From Candidatus Rhodoferax odensensis (GTDB lineage: Bacteria > Pseudomonadota > Gammaproteobacteria > Burkholderiales > Burkholderiaceae_C), in assembly GCA_016718405.1 (NCBI GenBank), contig JADKDJ010000005.1, forward strand, positions 124,001-188,000: a DNA stretch of 64,000 bases, in the 5' to 3' direction. Below, piece by piece: positions 1-7,717 of this stretch. How positions within the stretch are numbered: the first letter of the stretch is position 1; each line of letters starts with the position of its first letter. Both the position numbers and the translations under genes were made by a program. Below the pieces are notes generated by a model, which saw only the letters and a program-made list of their open reading frames with translations, had not been told where the DNA came from and searched no databases.

Positions 1-174
1 TGACGGCTGTCATGGTTTAACACTCCACCACCGTTGCCGGCTGGGCAACTTTACGTTTCCTCACCTGTCTTTGCGGTGGCTGTCCACCAAGCCCCAAGTG
101 TGGACCAAGGCTGCGCCGGCGTAAATACCGCCGGGGGCGCCGGGATGGCCGCCTATCCGCTGCCCGGCGGTGCT

Positions 175-828
175 TCAGCCTGCGATGCCGGCGCCTTCGA
201 GCACGTCGCTGACCAATTCCAGCCGCACCAGCGGGTTGTCCAGTTCCATCAGACGTTGTTTGTGTTCGGCTGGTATCGGCAGCAGCTCGCACCAGCGGTT
301 GGCTACCCAGGCGCAATCGTCCAGCAGGTAGGGCGCGCGCACCGGCATCTCTGGCGCGGGCACTGCGCGCTGGTGCAAGGACTGAATCAGGGCGTTGAGT
401 GCTTGTGACACATGGGCCAGGTCGGGCGGGATCGCAACCGCCTGGTCGTCCAGCAGCAGCGTGACATCGCCAATCCACAGGCCGTGTTTGAGCTTCTCGC
501 TGCGGGTGACGCGAAAACGTTGCGTGCCGGTGCAGCGCACCACCAGCAGCCCGGCTTGCGCTGACTCGCACTGGGTGATGGTGGCCAGCGTGCCGACAGG
601 GCAGAACGCCTCACTGGCGCCGCCGCTGGCGGCCTGGGTGCCGGCTTTGGCCACTTCGGTGCCCTGGGTCAGCAGGACCACGCCAAACGGTGCGCCTGAG
701 CGGTGGCACTTGCGGATCATGTCGAGGTAGCGCACTTCAAAGATGCGCAGTGGCAAGGTTCCGCCGGGGTACAGCACAGTACCCAGCGGGAACAGCGGCA
801 GCGAGAACAGGGACAGGGGCTCAGTCAT
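175..828 (-). CDS. LON peptidase substrate-binding domain protein
   Basis: This 217-residue protein consists of a LON N-terminal (substrate-binding) domain alone, with no AAA+ module and no protease domain. The N-terminus has the typical LPLFPLGTVLYPGG stretch followed by LRIFEVRYLDM, and a later FGVVLL strand, all characteristic of the stand-alone LON-like family (about 190-220 residues, full length here). Such proteins are common in Proteobacteria; their function is not established, although binding of unfolded or peptide substrates is often assumed. It lies about 70 bases downstream of the LivK-type gene on the same strand and may be co-transcribed with it. The family assignment is secure and the role unknown. 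Confidence 0.9.
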   Translation of the reverse strand: MTEPLSLFSLPLFPLGTVLYPGGTLPLRIFEVRYLDMIRKCHRSGAPFGVVLLTQGTEVAKAGTQAASGGASEAFCPVGTLATITQCESAQAGLLVVRCTGTQRFRVTRSEKLKHGLWIGDVTLLLDDQAVAIPPDLAHVSQALNALIQSLHQRAVPAPEMPVRAPYLLDDCAWVANRWCELLPIPAEHKQRLMELDNPLVRLELVSDVLEGAGIAG

Positions 829-899
829 GGGAAATGCCGGGGTCCAATTACCCCCGCATCATCCCACGAACGTGGCCGGCGCGTGGCCGTGCGCAGGGC

Positions 900-2060
900 T
901 TACCAGGAATCGGAGCGAACCTGCGACTCCCAGGTGGAACCGCGCGCGCTGTAGACCCCAATGACGCCGTAGCGCTGTTCACCAAGGTCATCCCACTTCA
1001 TGGAGCCTGTGGCAGGGGCATAGCCGTCGATCTTGCGTAGCGTCTCCACAATCTTCTTGGGGTTGGCGGACTCAGCGCGGCGCATGGCACCGGCCAGCAC
1101 GTGCATGGCATCGTAGGTGTAGTGGCCCGCATAGGCCGGTTCAATCTTGTACTTGGCGCGGTACTTGTCCAGGAATGCGGCACCGGCGGTGAACTCGCGG
1201 GCCTCCAGAATCGGCGAGGTGGCGTACAGGCCCTTGAGCACACCGGCGCCCTTGAGCATCAGCGTGGTCTTGATGGTGTCGCCGCCGAGCATGTAGACGT
1301 CGGTGTAGCTGACTTTCTTGAGCGCGTCGATCAGCGCGATGATCTGGAAGTCATTCAAGGTGGACACGATCACCTCGACGCTGCCAGCCTTGAGCTTGGC
1401 CGCCAGCTCGTCAAACTTGGTGGTCTTGTCGTCAAACGACTGCTGCAGCACGATGTCTTTCTTGGCATTCTTGAGCTGCACCGCAGCGCCGGCGGCCAGG
1501 TCCTTGCCGTAGGGGGTGCCGTCGTCGAGCAGCGCGTACTTGGTGGACTTGAACTGCGAGGCCGAGAAGCTGCCAATGGCCTTGGCCTGCAGGGTGTCGT
1601 TGGCAACCAGCCGAAAGGTGGTGGGGTGGCCCAGCGCGGTGTATTTGGGGTTGGTCGAAATCGCCATCTGGGCGATGTTCTTTTCGGCGTAAATGGGCGC
1701 GGCGGCGATGCTCACACCCGAGTTCAGGTGTCCGATCACGGCCACCACGCCGGCGTCGACCAGTTGTTTGGCGACTTCCTTGCCGGTGTCCGCGTTGGCG
1801 CGGTCGTCGACGGCGACCACTTCAAAGGTGACCGCCTTGCCGTTGATCCGGACGCCCTCCTTGTTGAGCTCTTCGACGGCCAGGTTCACGCCGTTGAGTA
1901 GGTCCTGCCCCAGCGCGGCAAGGTTCCCGGTAAGGGGCTGCGCGACGCCGATTTTGATGGTGGAGGGGGTGCTGTCGCAAGCGGTCAGCAAGCTGGCGGA
2001 CGCGATGGCGCCAAGGGTCAGCAGGCCAAGTGCGCTGCGGCGCGGAAGATTCTTGTGCAT
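900..2060 (-). CDS. Branched-chain amino acid ABC transporter substrate-binding lipoprotein
   Basis: A 386-residue LivK-type periplasmic binding protein (Peripla_BP_6 fold). The chosen ATG at 2060 gives a twin-arginine-like n-region (LPRRSALG), a hydrophobic stretch and a lipobox ending LLTAC, so it is probably a lipoprotein. A GGAG sits about 7 bases upstream, whereas the longer reading frame would add 13 residues in front of the signal peptide. The mature part begins IKIGVAQPLTGNLAALG, the usual opening of the family, which binds leucine, isoleucine, valine or related amides and carboxylates. No permease or ATPase gene is nearby, so this is an orphan binding protein whose partner must be encoded elsewhere. 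The exact ligand cannot be told from sequence. Confidence 0.9.
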   Translation of the reverse strand: MHKNLPRRSALGLLTLGAIASASLLTACDSTPSTIKIGVAQPLTGNLAALGQDLLNGVNLAVEELNKEGVRINGKAVTFEVVAVDDRANADTGKEVAKQLVDAGVVAVIGHLNSGVSIAAAPIYAEKNIAQMAISTNPKYTALGHPTTFRLVANDTLQAKAIGSFSASQFKSTKYALLDDGTPYGKDLAAGAAVQLKNAKKDIVLQQSFDDKTTKFDELAAKLKAGSVEVIVSTLNDFQIIALIDALKKVSYTDVYMLGGDTIKTTLMLKGAGVLKGLYATSPILEAREFTAGAAFLDKYRAKYKIEPAYAGHYTYDAMHVLAGAMRRAESANPKKIVETLRKIDGYAPATGSMKWDDLGEQRYGVIGVYSARGSTWESQVRSDSW

Positions 2061-2343
2061 AGGGTAGCTCCAGTCGACGGGGACTGTCACTGTAGGCAAT
2101 ACGAGTCCGACGCGGGAGACGGATTAACCCTAGCTGCGCGGAAATCCTTCGTCATTAGCACGGGTAATGGTGGCGGTGCGCTGCAGCCGCTTTGCCGCAC
2201 ACACGCCAAACCACTGGCGCCGCTTTTTCCCCGTTTCGCACCGCCTGGGGCGTTTGCGTCGCAAAGCAGGTGTGCGCCGAGACACGCCTCTTTACGCTTC
2301 GCTGCATTGCTTTCATTCAACCGTTCACGAAAGGACCTTCCTC

Positions 2344-3000
2344 ATGCGTACATCACTCGCAACCCGGCGCTCGCTGCGCATCGCCGTCGTTACTGCGGCC
2401 CTGTTTGGGGCTGGCCTGCTGCATGCAGCATCGCAGGCTCAATTCGACCCCGCGTTCCAACTGTTCTCACAGGCCTCGGGCGGCGATGAGGCGGCGATCG
2501 ACAAAGCGGCCGACGGCTTCGAAGCCTTGCTTAAAGCCGAACCGAGCAACCCGGTGCTGATGGCCTACTTTGGGGCCGCCACCAGCATGAAGGCCACCAC
2601 CACCATGCTGCCTTGGAGGAAGATGAGCTTCGCCGAAGACGGCATGGCCGCACTGGACAAGGCACTGGCCCTGCTGTCGCCGACGCACGACGCGGTGGTG
2701 CAGCACGACACACCGGGCTCGTTGGAGGTGCGTCTTGTCGCGGCTAACACTTTTCTGGCGGTTCCCGGTTTCATGAACCGTGGCGCGCGCGGTGCCAAGC
2801 TCCTGGGCGAAGTGCTCGCCAGCCCGCTGCTCGCCACGGCACCGGCTGGATTTCAGGGCTCGGTGTGGATGCTGGCGGCCAAGCAGGCGGTCAAGAACAA
2901 ACGCTCCGATGAGGCCCGCAACTACCTCAACCAGGTGATCAAGGCCAACGCGCCGCAGGCCCCTGCCGCGCGTGAGCAACTCAAGGCCTTGGCGTCATGA
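2344..3000 (+). CDS. Secreted helical-repeat (TPR-like) protein of the Lol-like operon
   Basis: This 218-residue protein starts at an ATG preceded by a GAAAGGA ribosome site and has a Sec signal peptide (RRSLRIAVVTAALFGAGLLHA, cleavage near residue 27). The mature part is helical, with a pattern suggestive of TPR or Sel1-type repeats (for example PSNPVLMAYFGAA and RSDEARNYLNQVIKANAP). I do not recognise a named family. Its stop codon overlaps the start of the following ABC ATPase gene (ATGA at 2997-3000), so translation of the two is coupled. It is therefore probably a periplasmic accessory of that transporter; this role is inferred from context only. Confidence 0.75.
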   Translation: MRTSLATRRSLRIAVVTAALFGAGLLHAASQAQFDPAFQLFSQASGGDEAAIDKAADGFEALLKAEPSNPVLMAYFGAATSMKATTTMLPWRKMSFAEDGMAALDKALALLSPTHDAVVQHDTPGSLEVRLVAANTFLAVPGFMNRGARGAKLLGEVLASPLLATAPAGFQGSVWMLAAKQAVKNKRSDEARNYLNQVIKANAPQAPAAREQLKALAS

Positions 3001-3680
3001 ACACTTTCCACTCCACCGTGGTCGAGCTGCACGGCGTGCACAAGACCTACCGCCTGGGTGAACACGTGGTGCGCGCCCTGCAAGGCGTGGACCTGAGCGT
3101 GCAGCGCGGCGAACTGTTGGCCCTTACTGGCCCCTCGGGCAGCGGCAAGAGCACCATCCTCAACCTGTGCGGGCTGATCGACACGCCCGACTCGGGCGAC
3201 ATCGTGCTGGGCGGTACCTCTGTGAAGGGGCTGGACGAAGTGCAGCGCACGCTGCTGCGCCGGGATGCGATGGGTTTTGTGTTCCAGAGCTTCAATCTGG
3301 TACCGGTGATGACGGTGGCCGAGAACGTCGACTACCCACTGTTTATTGCCGGCGTTGGCGCGACCGAGCGTCGCTCGCGCGTGGCGGCGCAATTGGAAGC
3401 GGTAGGTCTGCAAGAACACGCCCACCACCGGCCCGACGCGCTGTCTGGCGGGCAGCGCCAGCGCGTGGCGATTGCCCGCGCGCTGGTCAAGCGGCCGAAG
3501 CTGGTGATTGCCGATGAGCCCACCGCCAGCCTGGATTCGCATACCGCCGACCAGGTGCTGGAGCTGATGCGTGAACGCGGCCACGCCGAAGGTGCCGCCT
3601 TTGTAATTGCCACCCACGACAGCCGGCTGACCAGCCGCTGCGACCGCATCGTGGCGCTGCTGGATGGGAGACTGCAATGA
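2997..3680 (+). CDS. LolD-like ABC transporter ATP-binding protein
   Basis: A 227-residue ATPase of the MacB/LolD family. It has Walker A GPSGSGKST at about residues 45-53, a Q-loop (FVFQSFNLVPVMT), signature LSGGQRQR, Walker B LVIADEP and a switch histidine (VIATHDS). The size is standard for LolD-type subunits, which energise mechanotransmission systems such as LolCDE and MacB. It overlaps the preceding secreted protein gene and the following permease gene by ATGA, so it is the second gene of a tightly coupled operon. Adjacent LolA-like and barrel genes suggest transport of lipid or lipoprotein across the periplasm. It is not the canonical lolD, because the partner permease and carrier differ from the housekeeping set. 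Confidence 0.9.
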   Translation: MNTFHSTVVELHGVHKTYRLGEHVVRALQGVDLSVQRGELLALTGPSGSGKSTILNLCGLIDTPDSGDIVLGGTSVKGLDEVQRTLLRRDAMGFVFQSFNLVPVMTVAENVDYPLFIAGVGATERRSRVAAQLEAVGLQEHAHHRPDALSGGQRQRVAIARALVKRPKLVIADEPTASLDSHTADQVLELMRERGHAEGAAFVIATHDSRLTSRCDRIVALLDGRLQ

Positions 3681-4888
3681 TGTGGCTGAAATTTGCCTGG
3701 CAAAACACCCTGCGCAACCGGCGCCGATCGCTGGTGACTGTGTCCATCGCCGCGCTGGGTACGGCGGCGATCCTGGTGGCCGGTGGCTTTGCGCTGTCCA
3801 CCTACAAGGGCCTGTCGGAGATGGCCTCGCGCAGCACCGGGCACCTGATCCTGGGCAAACCCGCGCAGTTCGACAAGGATGAGGACACGCCCTTGCAGCA
3901 TGGCCTGGACGACGCTTCTGGCCTGCGAGCCGCGCTGCTGGCCGATCGTGATGTGAGACAGGTGTTGCCACGGGTGGAGTTCAGCGGCCTGATCAGCAAC
4001 GGCGACAAGTCCACCGTGATGATGGCCACCGGCATCGACCCGGACAGCGAGTTCGCCGTCAAGGGCCCGTTTCTGCGCGTCACCGCCGGTGAGGTGTTGG
4101 CCAGTGGTTCGAAAGAGGCCGAAGTGATGCTGGGCGAAGGACTGGCCAAAAGCCTCAAAGCCAAACCCGGTAGCAGCCTGACCCTGTTGGCCAGCACCTC
4201 CGAGGGCGCCTTGAACGCGATGGACGTGCAGGTCAAAGGTGTGTTCTCAACGGGGGTGCCCGACATGGACCGGCGCTTTGTCTACACCGACATTGCCACC
4301 GCGCAGAAGCTGCTTAATACCCAGCGGGTCTCCAGCCTGGGCGTGTTTCTGTCTCGCATGGACATGACCGAGGCCGCGCAGCAGCGCGTGGCGGCGGCCA
4401 ACCCGGCCTTGAAGGTACAGACCTGGCTGGATCAGGCTTTCTTCTACAAGTCGGTCAAGGACCTGTACAACCGCATCTTTGGTGCGCTGGGCACCATCAT
4501 CGGCTTGATTGTGGTGTTTGTGGTGACCAACGCCATGTCGATGGCCATCATCGAGCGCACCCGCGAGGTCGGCACGCTGCGCGCCATGGGAACCTTGCCA
4601 TCACAACTGTTGCGCACACTGGGCCTGGAGGGCATGGTGCTCGGTGGCGTGGGTGCGCTGGCCGGGGCGCTGCTGGCGCTGGCGGTGACGGTGTTCCTGC
4701 TGGTGGTGCCCGTGGAGATGCCGCCGCCTCCGGGTCAGACCAAGGGCTACCCGCTGCTGATCACCTTTGATGCGGTCATGTACCTCGCCACCATGCTGAC
4801 CATGGTCACCCTCACCGTGCTGGCTTCCATCTGGGTGGCGCGCAAGACGGTGCATATGCCGGTGGTGGATGCGCTGGCTCATACCTGA
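3677..4888 (+). CDS. LolC/FtsX-type ABC transporter permease
   Basis: A 403-residue permease with a MacB periplasmic-core domain between a first transmembrane segment (about residues 15-35, RRRSLVTVSIAALGTAAILVA) and three C-terminal segments containing the FtsX domain (from about residue 270: GALGTIIGLIVVFVVTNAMS, then ERTREVGTLRAMGT). ERTREVGTLRAMG is the hallmark coupling-helix motif of this family. It overlaps the upstream ATPase gene by 4 bases and pairs with it as a type VII (MacB-fold) ABC transporter. As such it would not pump across the inner membrane but would extract or push substrate on the periplasmic side. The substrate is unknown; lipoprotein or lipid is inferred from the LolA-like neighbour. 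Confidence 0.9.
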   Translation: MMWLKFAWQNTLRNRRRSLVTVSIAALGTAAILVAGGFALSTYKGLSEMASRSTGHLILGKPAQFDKDEDTPLQHGLDDASGLRAALLADRDVRQVLPRVEFSGLISNGDKSTVMMATGIDPDSEFAVKGPFLRVTAGEVLASGSKEAEVMLGEGLAKSLKAKPGSSLTLLASTSEGALNAMDVQVKGVFSTGVPDMDRRFVYTDIATAQKLLNTQRVSSLGVFLSRMDMTEAAQQRVAAANPALKVQTWLDQAFFYKSVKDLYNRIFGALGTIIGLIVVFVVTNAMSMAIIERTREVGTLRAMGTLPSQLLRTLGLEGMVLGGVGALAGALLALAVTVFLLVVPVEMPPPPGQTKGYPLLITFDAVMYLATMLTMVTLTVLASIWVARKTVHMPVVDALAHT

Positions 4889-4903
4889 AACCGGAGTTAC
4901 CTC

Positions 4904-5692
4904 ATGATCAAAACCAAGAAGTGGAGCGCCGCGGCCTTCGGCCTCGCGATGACGATGGCGTTTGCGGCGCAGGCGCAGGCGCAGGCACAGCCGGCCGACG
5001 TGGCGTCCTTGCTCAAAGCCGCCGACCGTTACCGCATGAGTTCGGACAACTTGCAGGTCGACACCCAGATCAGCATCTTCAACACCGACGGTTCGCCCGA
5101 CAAGGAGCGCTTGTACCGCGTGTTTGCGCAGACCAAGCACCAGTCGCTGGTGCTGATGCAAAGCCCGGCCGAGAAAGGCCAGAAAGTGCTGATGTTGGGC
5201 GACGACTTCTGGCTGCTGATGCCAAACAGCCAGCGCCCGATGCGCATCACGCCGATGCAAAAGCTGCTGGGCGATGCGTCCACCGGCGACATCGCCACCA
5301 TGAGCTGGGCCGACGACTACACCGGCACGCTGGTGGGCGAGGAGCGTTGCGCCGAGGCCGGCGCGTCGGCGCCGCCCCAGCCTTGTCTGCACCTGAGCCT
5401 GAACGCCGCGCGCAAGGGCGTCACCTACCAGCGCATCGAGCTATGGCTGGGCAAGGCGCGCCACGAGCCGATCAAGGCGGACCTGTATGTGCAGTCCGAC
5501 AAGCTGGCCAAGCAGGCCCGCTTTGTGATGGACAAGCCCGCCAACCCGACCATGGTGACCGAGATGGTGCTGCAAGACAAGCTGAGCAACCACAAGGAGA
5601 CGCGGGTGCGCTACCTCGGTCGCAAGGAGCGGGTGGTGCCCGAGACTTGGCTCAACCCGATGTTCCTGGCCAAGAACCCGGCGCTGGAGTAG
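4904..5692 (+). CDS. LolA-like outer membrane lipoprotein-sorting protein
   Basis: This 262-residue protein has a signal peptide ending in a short QAQAQAQ repeat (cleavage near residues 25-30) and a GGAG ribosome site 8 bases before the ATG. The mature part, with motifs such as RMSSDNLQVDTQISIF, LVLMQSPAEKGQKVLML and DDFWLLMPNSQRPMRI, matches the LolA-like domain family annotated as outer membrane lipoprotein-sorting protein, whose half-barrel fold binds acyl chains. It follows the permease gene by 15 bases and precedes a barrel gene by 3 bases. The most likely role is a periplasmic carrier taking lipid or lipoprotein from the inner-membrane transporter to the outer membrane. It is distinct from housekeeping LolA. 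Confidence 0.82.
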   Translation: MIKTKKWSAAAFGLAMTMAFAAQAQAQAQPADVASLLKAADRYRMSSDNLQVDTQISIFNTDGSPDKERLYRVFAQTKHQSLVLMQSPAEKGQKVLMLGDDFWLLMPNSQRPMRITPMQKLLGDASTGDIATMSWADDYTGTLVGEERCAEAGASAPPQPCLHLSLNAARKGVTYQRIELWLGKARHEPIKADLYVQSDKLAKQARFVMDKPANPTMVTEMVLQDKLSNHKETRVRYLGRKERVVPETWLNPMFLAKNPALE

Positions 5693-5695
5693 GCC

Positions 5696-6922
5696 ATGCA
5701 GCGACTGATCGTGGCGGTGCTGCTGAGCGCAGCGACCGCATCGTGCCTGGCCCAGTGGGAGACCAGCGGCCAACTGCGCTCGCAGTGGGACGCGGCGCGT
5801 GCTGCCGACGCGGGGCCACTGGCCGCGGCCAACTTGATTGCGCCCGGCACTGCGCCGTTGTCCAGCGGTGGCGCCACCGTGCAGACCGAGCTGCACGCCA
5901 GCCGGCCCGGCTTCAAGGCGGTGGTCACGCTGCAGAGCAAGCGCCCGCAAGGTGGAGCCACCACCACCCAGGCCTGGGTCAACGAGTTGGTGGCCTCGCA
6001 CGACGCCGGGGCCTGGCAGTTTGCGGCTGGCAAAAAGGCGCTGGCCTGGGATGTGGGCTACGGCTTTCGGCCCAACGACATGGTGCAGCAGGAGGAGCGC
6101 CGCAGCTTTGCCAGCAGTGCCGCGCCGGGGCGAGCGATGCTGGTGGCCGAACACTTTACCGCCGACACCGCCTGGTCCTTGGTGTGGGTCAACCCGACCG
6201 CCGAGCGCGCTCGCCGTGGCGCTCAGGAGCCCGCGCTGGCGGCGCGCGTGTACCGGCGCGATGGCGCGCTGGACTGGCACGGCTTTGCCCGCCTGGGCGC
6301 CCACACCGGTCCCGGGCTGGGTGCTGCTCTCGCGTGGGTGGCGACCGACGCGCTGGAGCTGCATGGCTCGTGGCGCTATCAGCGCCGGGTCGATACGCGC
6401 GGCATGGCGCCGTCCAATACGCTGTTGCCCACTAACCCCTGGCAGGCCAACTCGGCGGACCATGTTCAGCAACTGCTGGTTGGCGGTACCTGGACCCACG
6501 CCAGCCAGCTCAGTGTTTTGGCCGAGGCCTGGTGGGATGGCGCGGCCCTGTCGGATGCGCAGTGGCGCGAGTGGGGCCAGCGCAACCAACATCTGGCCGT
6601 ACTGCAGGGCAAAGGGCCACCGGCCGGCGCGATTGCGGGCAACCTGGCCTGGCAGGCTGACGCGTTTGGCGCCGCGTCAAACTTGCGGCGCGGCAATGTG
6701 TTCGTGCGCCTGTCCTGGCAGAACGGGGCCTGGCAGCCAACGCTGGACTTGCTCTACACGCCGGCCGATGCCGGTCGCCTGGTCACCGCGTCGCTGACCT
6801 GGCAGGGCGATCGCGTCACCGTGCAGGGCGGTGCCCGAGCCTCGGCCGGGCCGCGCGCGGCGGTGTTGCGCCAATTGCCCAACCACGTGCAACAGTACGT
6901 CAATGTGACTTGGGCTTTCTGA
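5696..6922 (+). CDS. Predicted outer membrane beta-barrel protein, last gene of the Lol-like operon
   Basis: A 408-residue protein with a short signal peptide (cleavage after about residue 19, SCLA). It continues with many alternating amphipathic strands (AVVTLQSKRPQ, WQFAAGKKALAWDVGYGFRPND, LDWHGFARLGAHTG, VFVRLSWQNGAWQPTLDLLYTP) and ends in phenylalanine (YVNVTWAF), the usual terminal signature of outer membrane barrels. GGAG lies just before the ATG inside the end of the LolA-like gene. I know no named function. Similar proteins are found beside LolD/LolC/LolA-like genes, so it may be the outer-membrane acceptor of that route. The barrel prediction is from the pattern only. Confidence 0.72.
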   Translation: MQRLIVAVLLSAATASCLAQWETSGQLRSQWDAARAADAGPLAAANLIAPGTAPLSSGGATVQTELHASRPGFKAVVTLQSKRPQGGATTTQAWVNELVASHDAGAWQFAAGKKALAWDVGYGFRPNDMVQQEERRSFASSAAPGRAMLVAEHFTADTAWSLVWVNPTAERARRGAQEPALAARVYRRDGALDWHGFARLGAHTGPGLGAALAWVATDALELHGSWRYQRRVDTRGMAPSNTLLPTNPWQANSADHVQQLLVGGTWTHASQLSVLAEAWWDGAALSDAQWREWGQRNQHLAVLQGKGPPAGAIAGNLAWQADAFGAASNLRRGNVFVRLSWQNGAWQPTLDLLYTPADAGRLVTASLTWQGDRVTVQGGARASAGPRAAVLRQLPNHVQQYVNVTWAF

Positions 6923-6925
6923 AGC

Positions 6926-6979
6926 CTTGCGGGACAGACCGCAGCCACGCGTAGCGGGCAAGCTCTGTCCTCAACTGAT
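6926..6979 (+). repeat. Palindromic intergenic repeat, copy A
   Basis: A 54-base element runs from CTTGCGGGACAGACC to GCTCTGTCCTCAACTGAT, with GGACAGA and TCTGTCC able to pair. It lies just after the barrel gene and before the convergently placed P-loop gene. The same outline recurs at 38876-38930 in this orientation and at 44123-44170 and 48116-48168 inverted. It may act as a transcription terminator for the Lol-like operon, but the family is probably a REP-type repeat. Confidence 0.7.
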
Positions 6980-6990
6980 CAAGGCCAAGA

Positions 6991-7578
6991 TCAGCTCAGA
7001 GCTGCCGCGAAAGCGTTGATGGCGTTGATGTCGGGCGCCAGACTGGTGAAGGGGATGTTCTCGCGCTGCAGGATCTGGCGCAGCGCGTGGTCCACGGCGA
7101 TGGCCTGGGACTCGTCCTGGAATCGACCTGTGTGCACGTAACGCTTATCGCCCCGCTCGACCATCACGTTGATGTTGTCGTTCTGCCCGTACCACTCCAG
7201 GATGCGCGTGCGGGTCTTGGCGATGTCGCAAATGTTGTCCTCGTAGTGCTCGTTGTAGTACAGCAGCTGTGGCAGCGAACACTCGGTCACCAGGTACTGC
7301 ACTTGGCCGTCGAGCAACTGCAGCATCTCGAATTGGCGCTGGGCAACGCTATATTGGTTCTTGAGCGCTTCGAAGTCCTGTTGCCAGACGAGCGACTTGG
7401 CAAAGTCGGGAATAGTCTCAACGGTCTTATTGCGCAGATTGAGGCTGAGGACGATTGCTGAGGAAAACAGCGACTTGTCGCATCCCGGCCCGCCAATGAT
7501 ATTGATCACTTTGGTGGGGTAGAGACGCATCTTGTTCTCGGGTAGATGCTGGCTCACGGTGGTGTAGATGACGGTCAT
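6991..7578 (-). CDS. P-loop NTPase-like protein with altered Walker A
   Basis: This 195-residue protein resembles small phage-encoded P-loop NTPases of the AAA/NadR-kinase type: an N-terminal strand and P-loop (KVINIIGGPGCDKS), then helices leading to a conserved-looking LLDGQVQYLVTECSLPQLL segment. The normal Walker A would read GxxxxGKS; here the last glycine is aspartate (GCDKS). Nucleotide binding is therefore doubtful. The ATG at 7578 is chosen because GGAG lies 9 bases upstream; a second ATG at 7530 is possible. Codon use looks less GC-rich than in its neighbours, which suggests acquisition from a phage or plasmid. The substrate and role are unknown and no other phage genes lie nearby. 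Confidence 0.65.
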   Translation of the reverse strand: MTVIYTTVSQHLPENKMRLYPTKVINIIGGPGCDKSLFSSAIVLSLNLRNKTVETIPDFAKSLVWQQDFEALKNQYSVAQRQFEMLQLLDGQVQYLVTECSLPQLLYYNEHYEDNICDIAKTRTRILEWYGQNDNINVMVERGDKRYVHTGRFQDESQAIAVDHALRQILQRENIPFTSLAPDINAINAFAAALS

Positions 7579-7717
7579 GGCTACGGCTCCGGTCGGGGTG
7601 GCATTGATCCCCGATGGTAGTGGCAGGCCGCGCGGGTGGCAAGCGGGGCAGGCCTCCGCACTGCGGGCCAAGACACTGCTTTCTCCTATACCGCATGGGC
7701 GCGGCCAAAGTCGGCGC

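Noticed and set aside
34..210. Plus-strand frame with VDQGCAGVNTAGGAGMAAYP and ACDAGAFE, reminiscent of the C-terminus of choice-of-anchor Q surface proteins
   Set aside because: The CDAGAFE part is the antisense of the conserved LON-domain gene end, the frame has no upstream support within the window, and the similarity is short.
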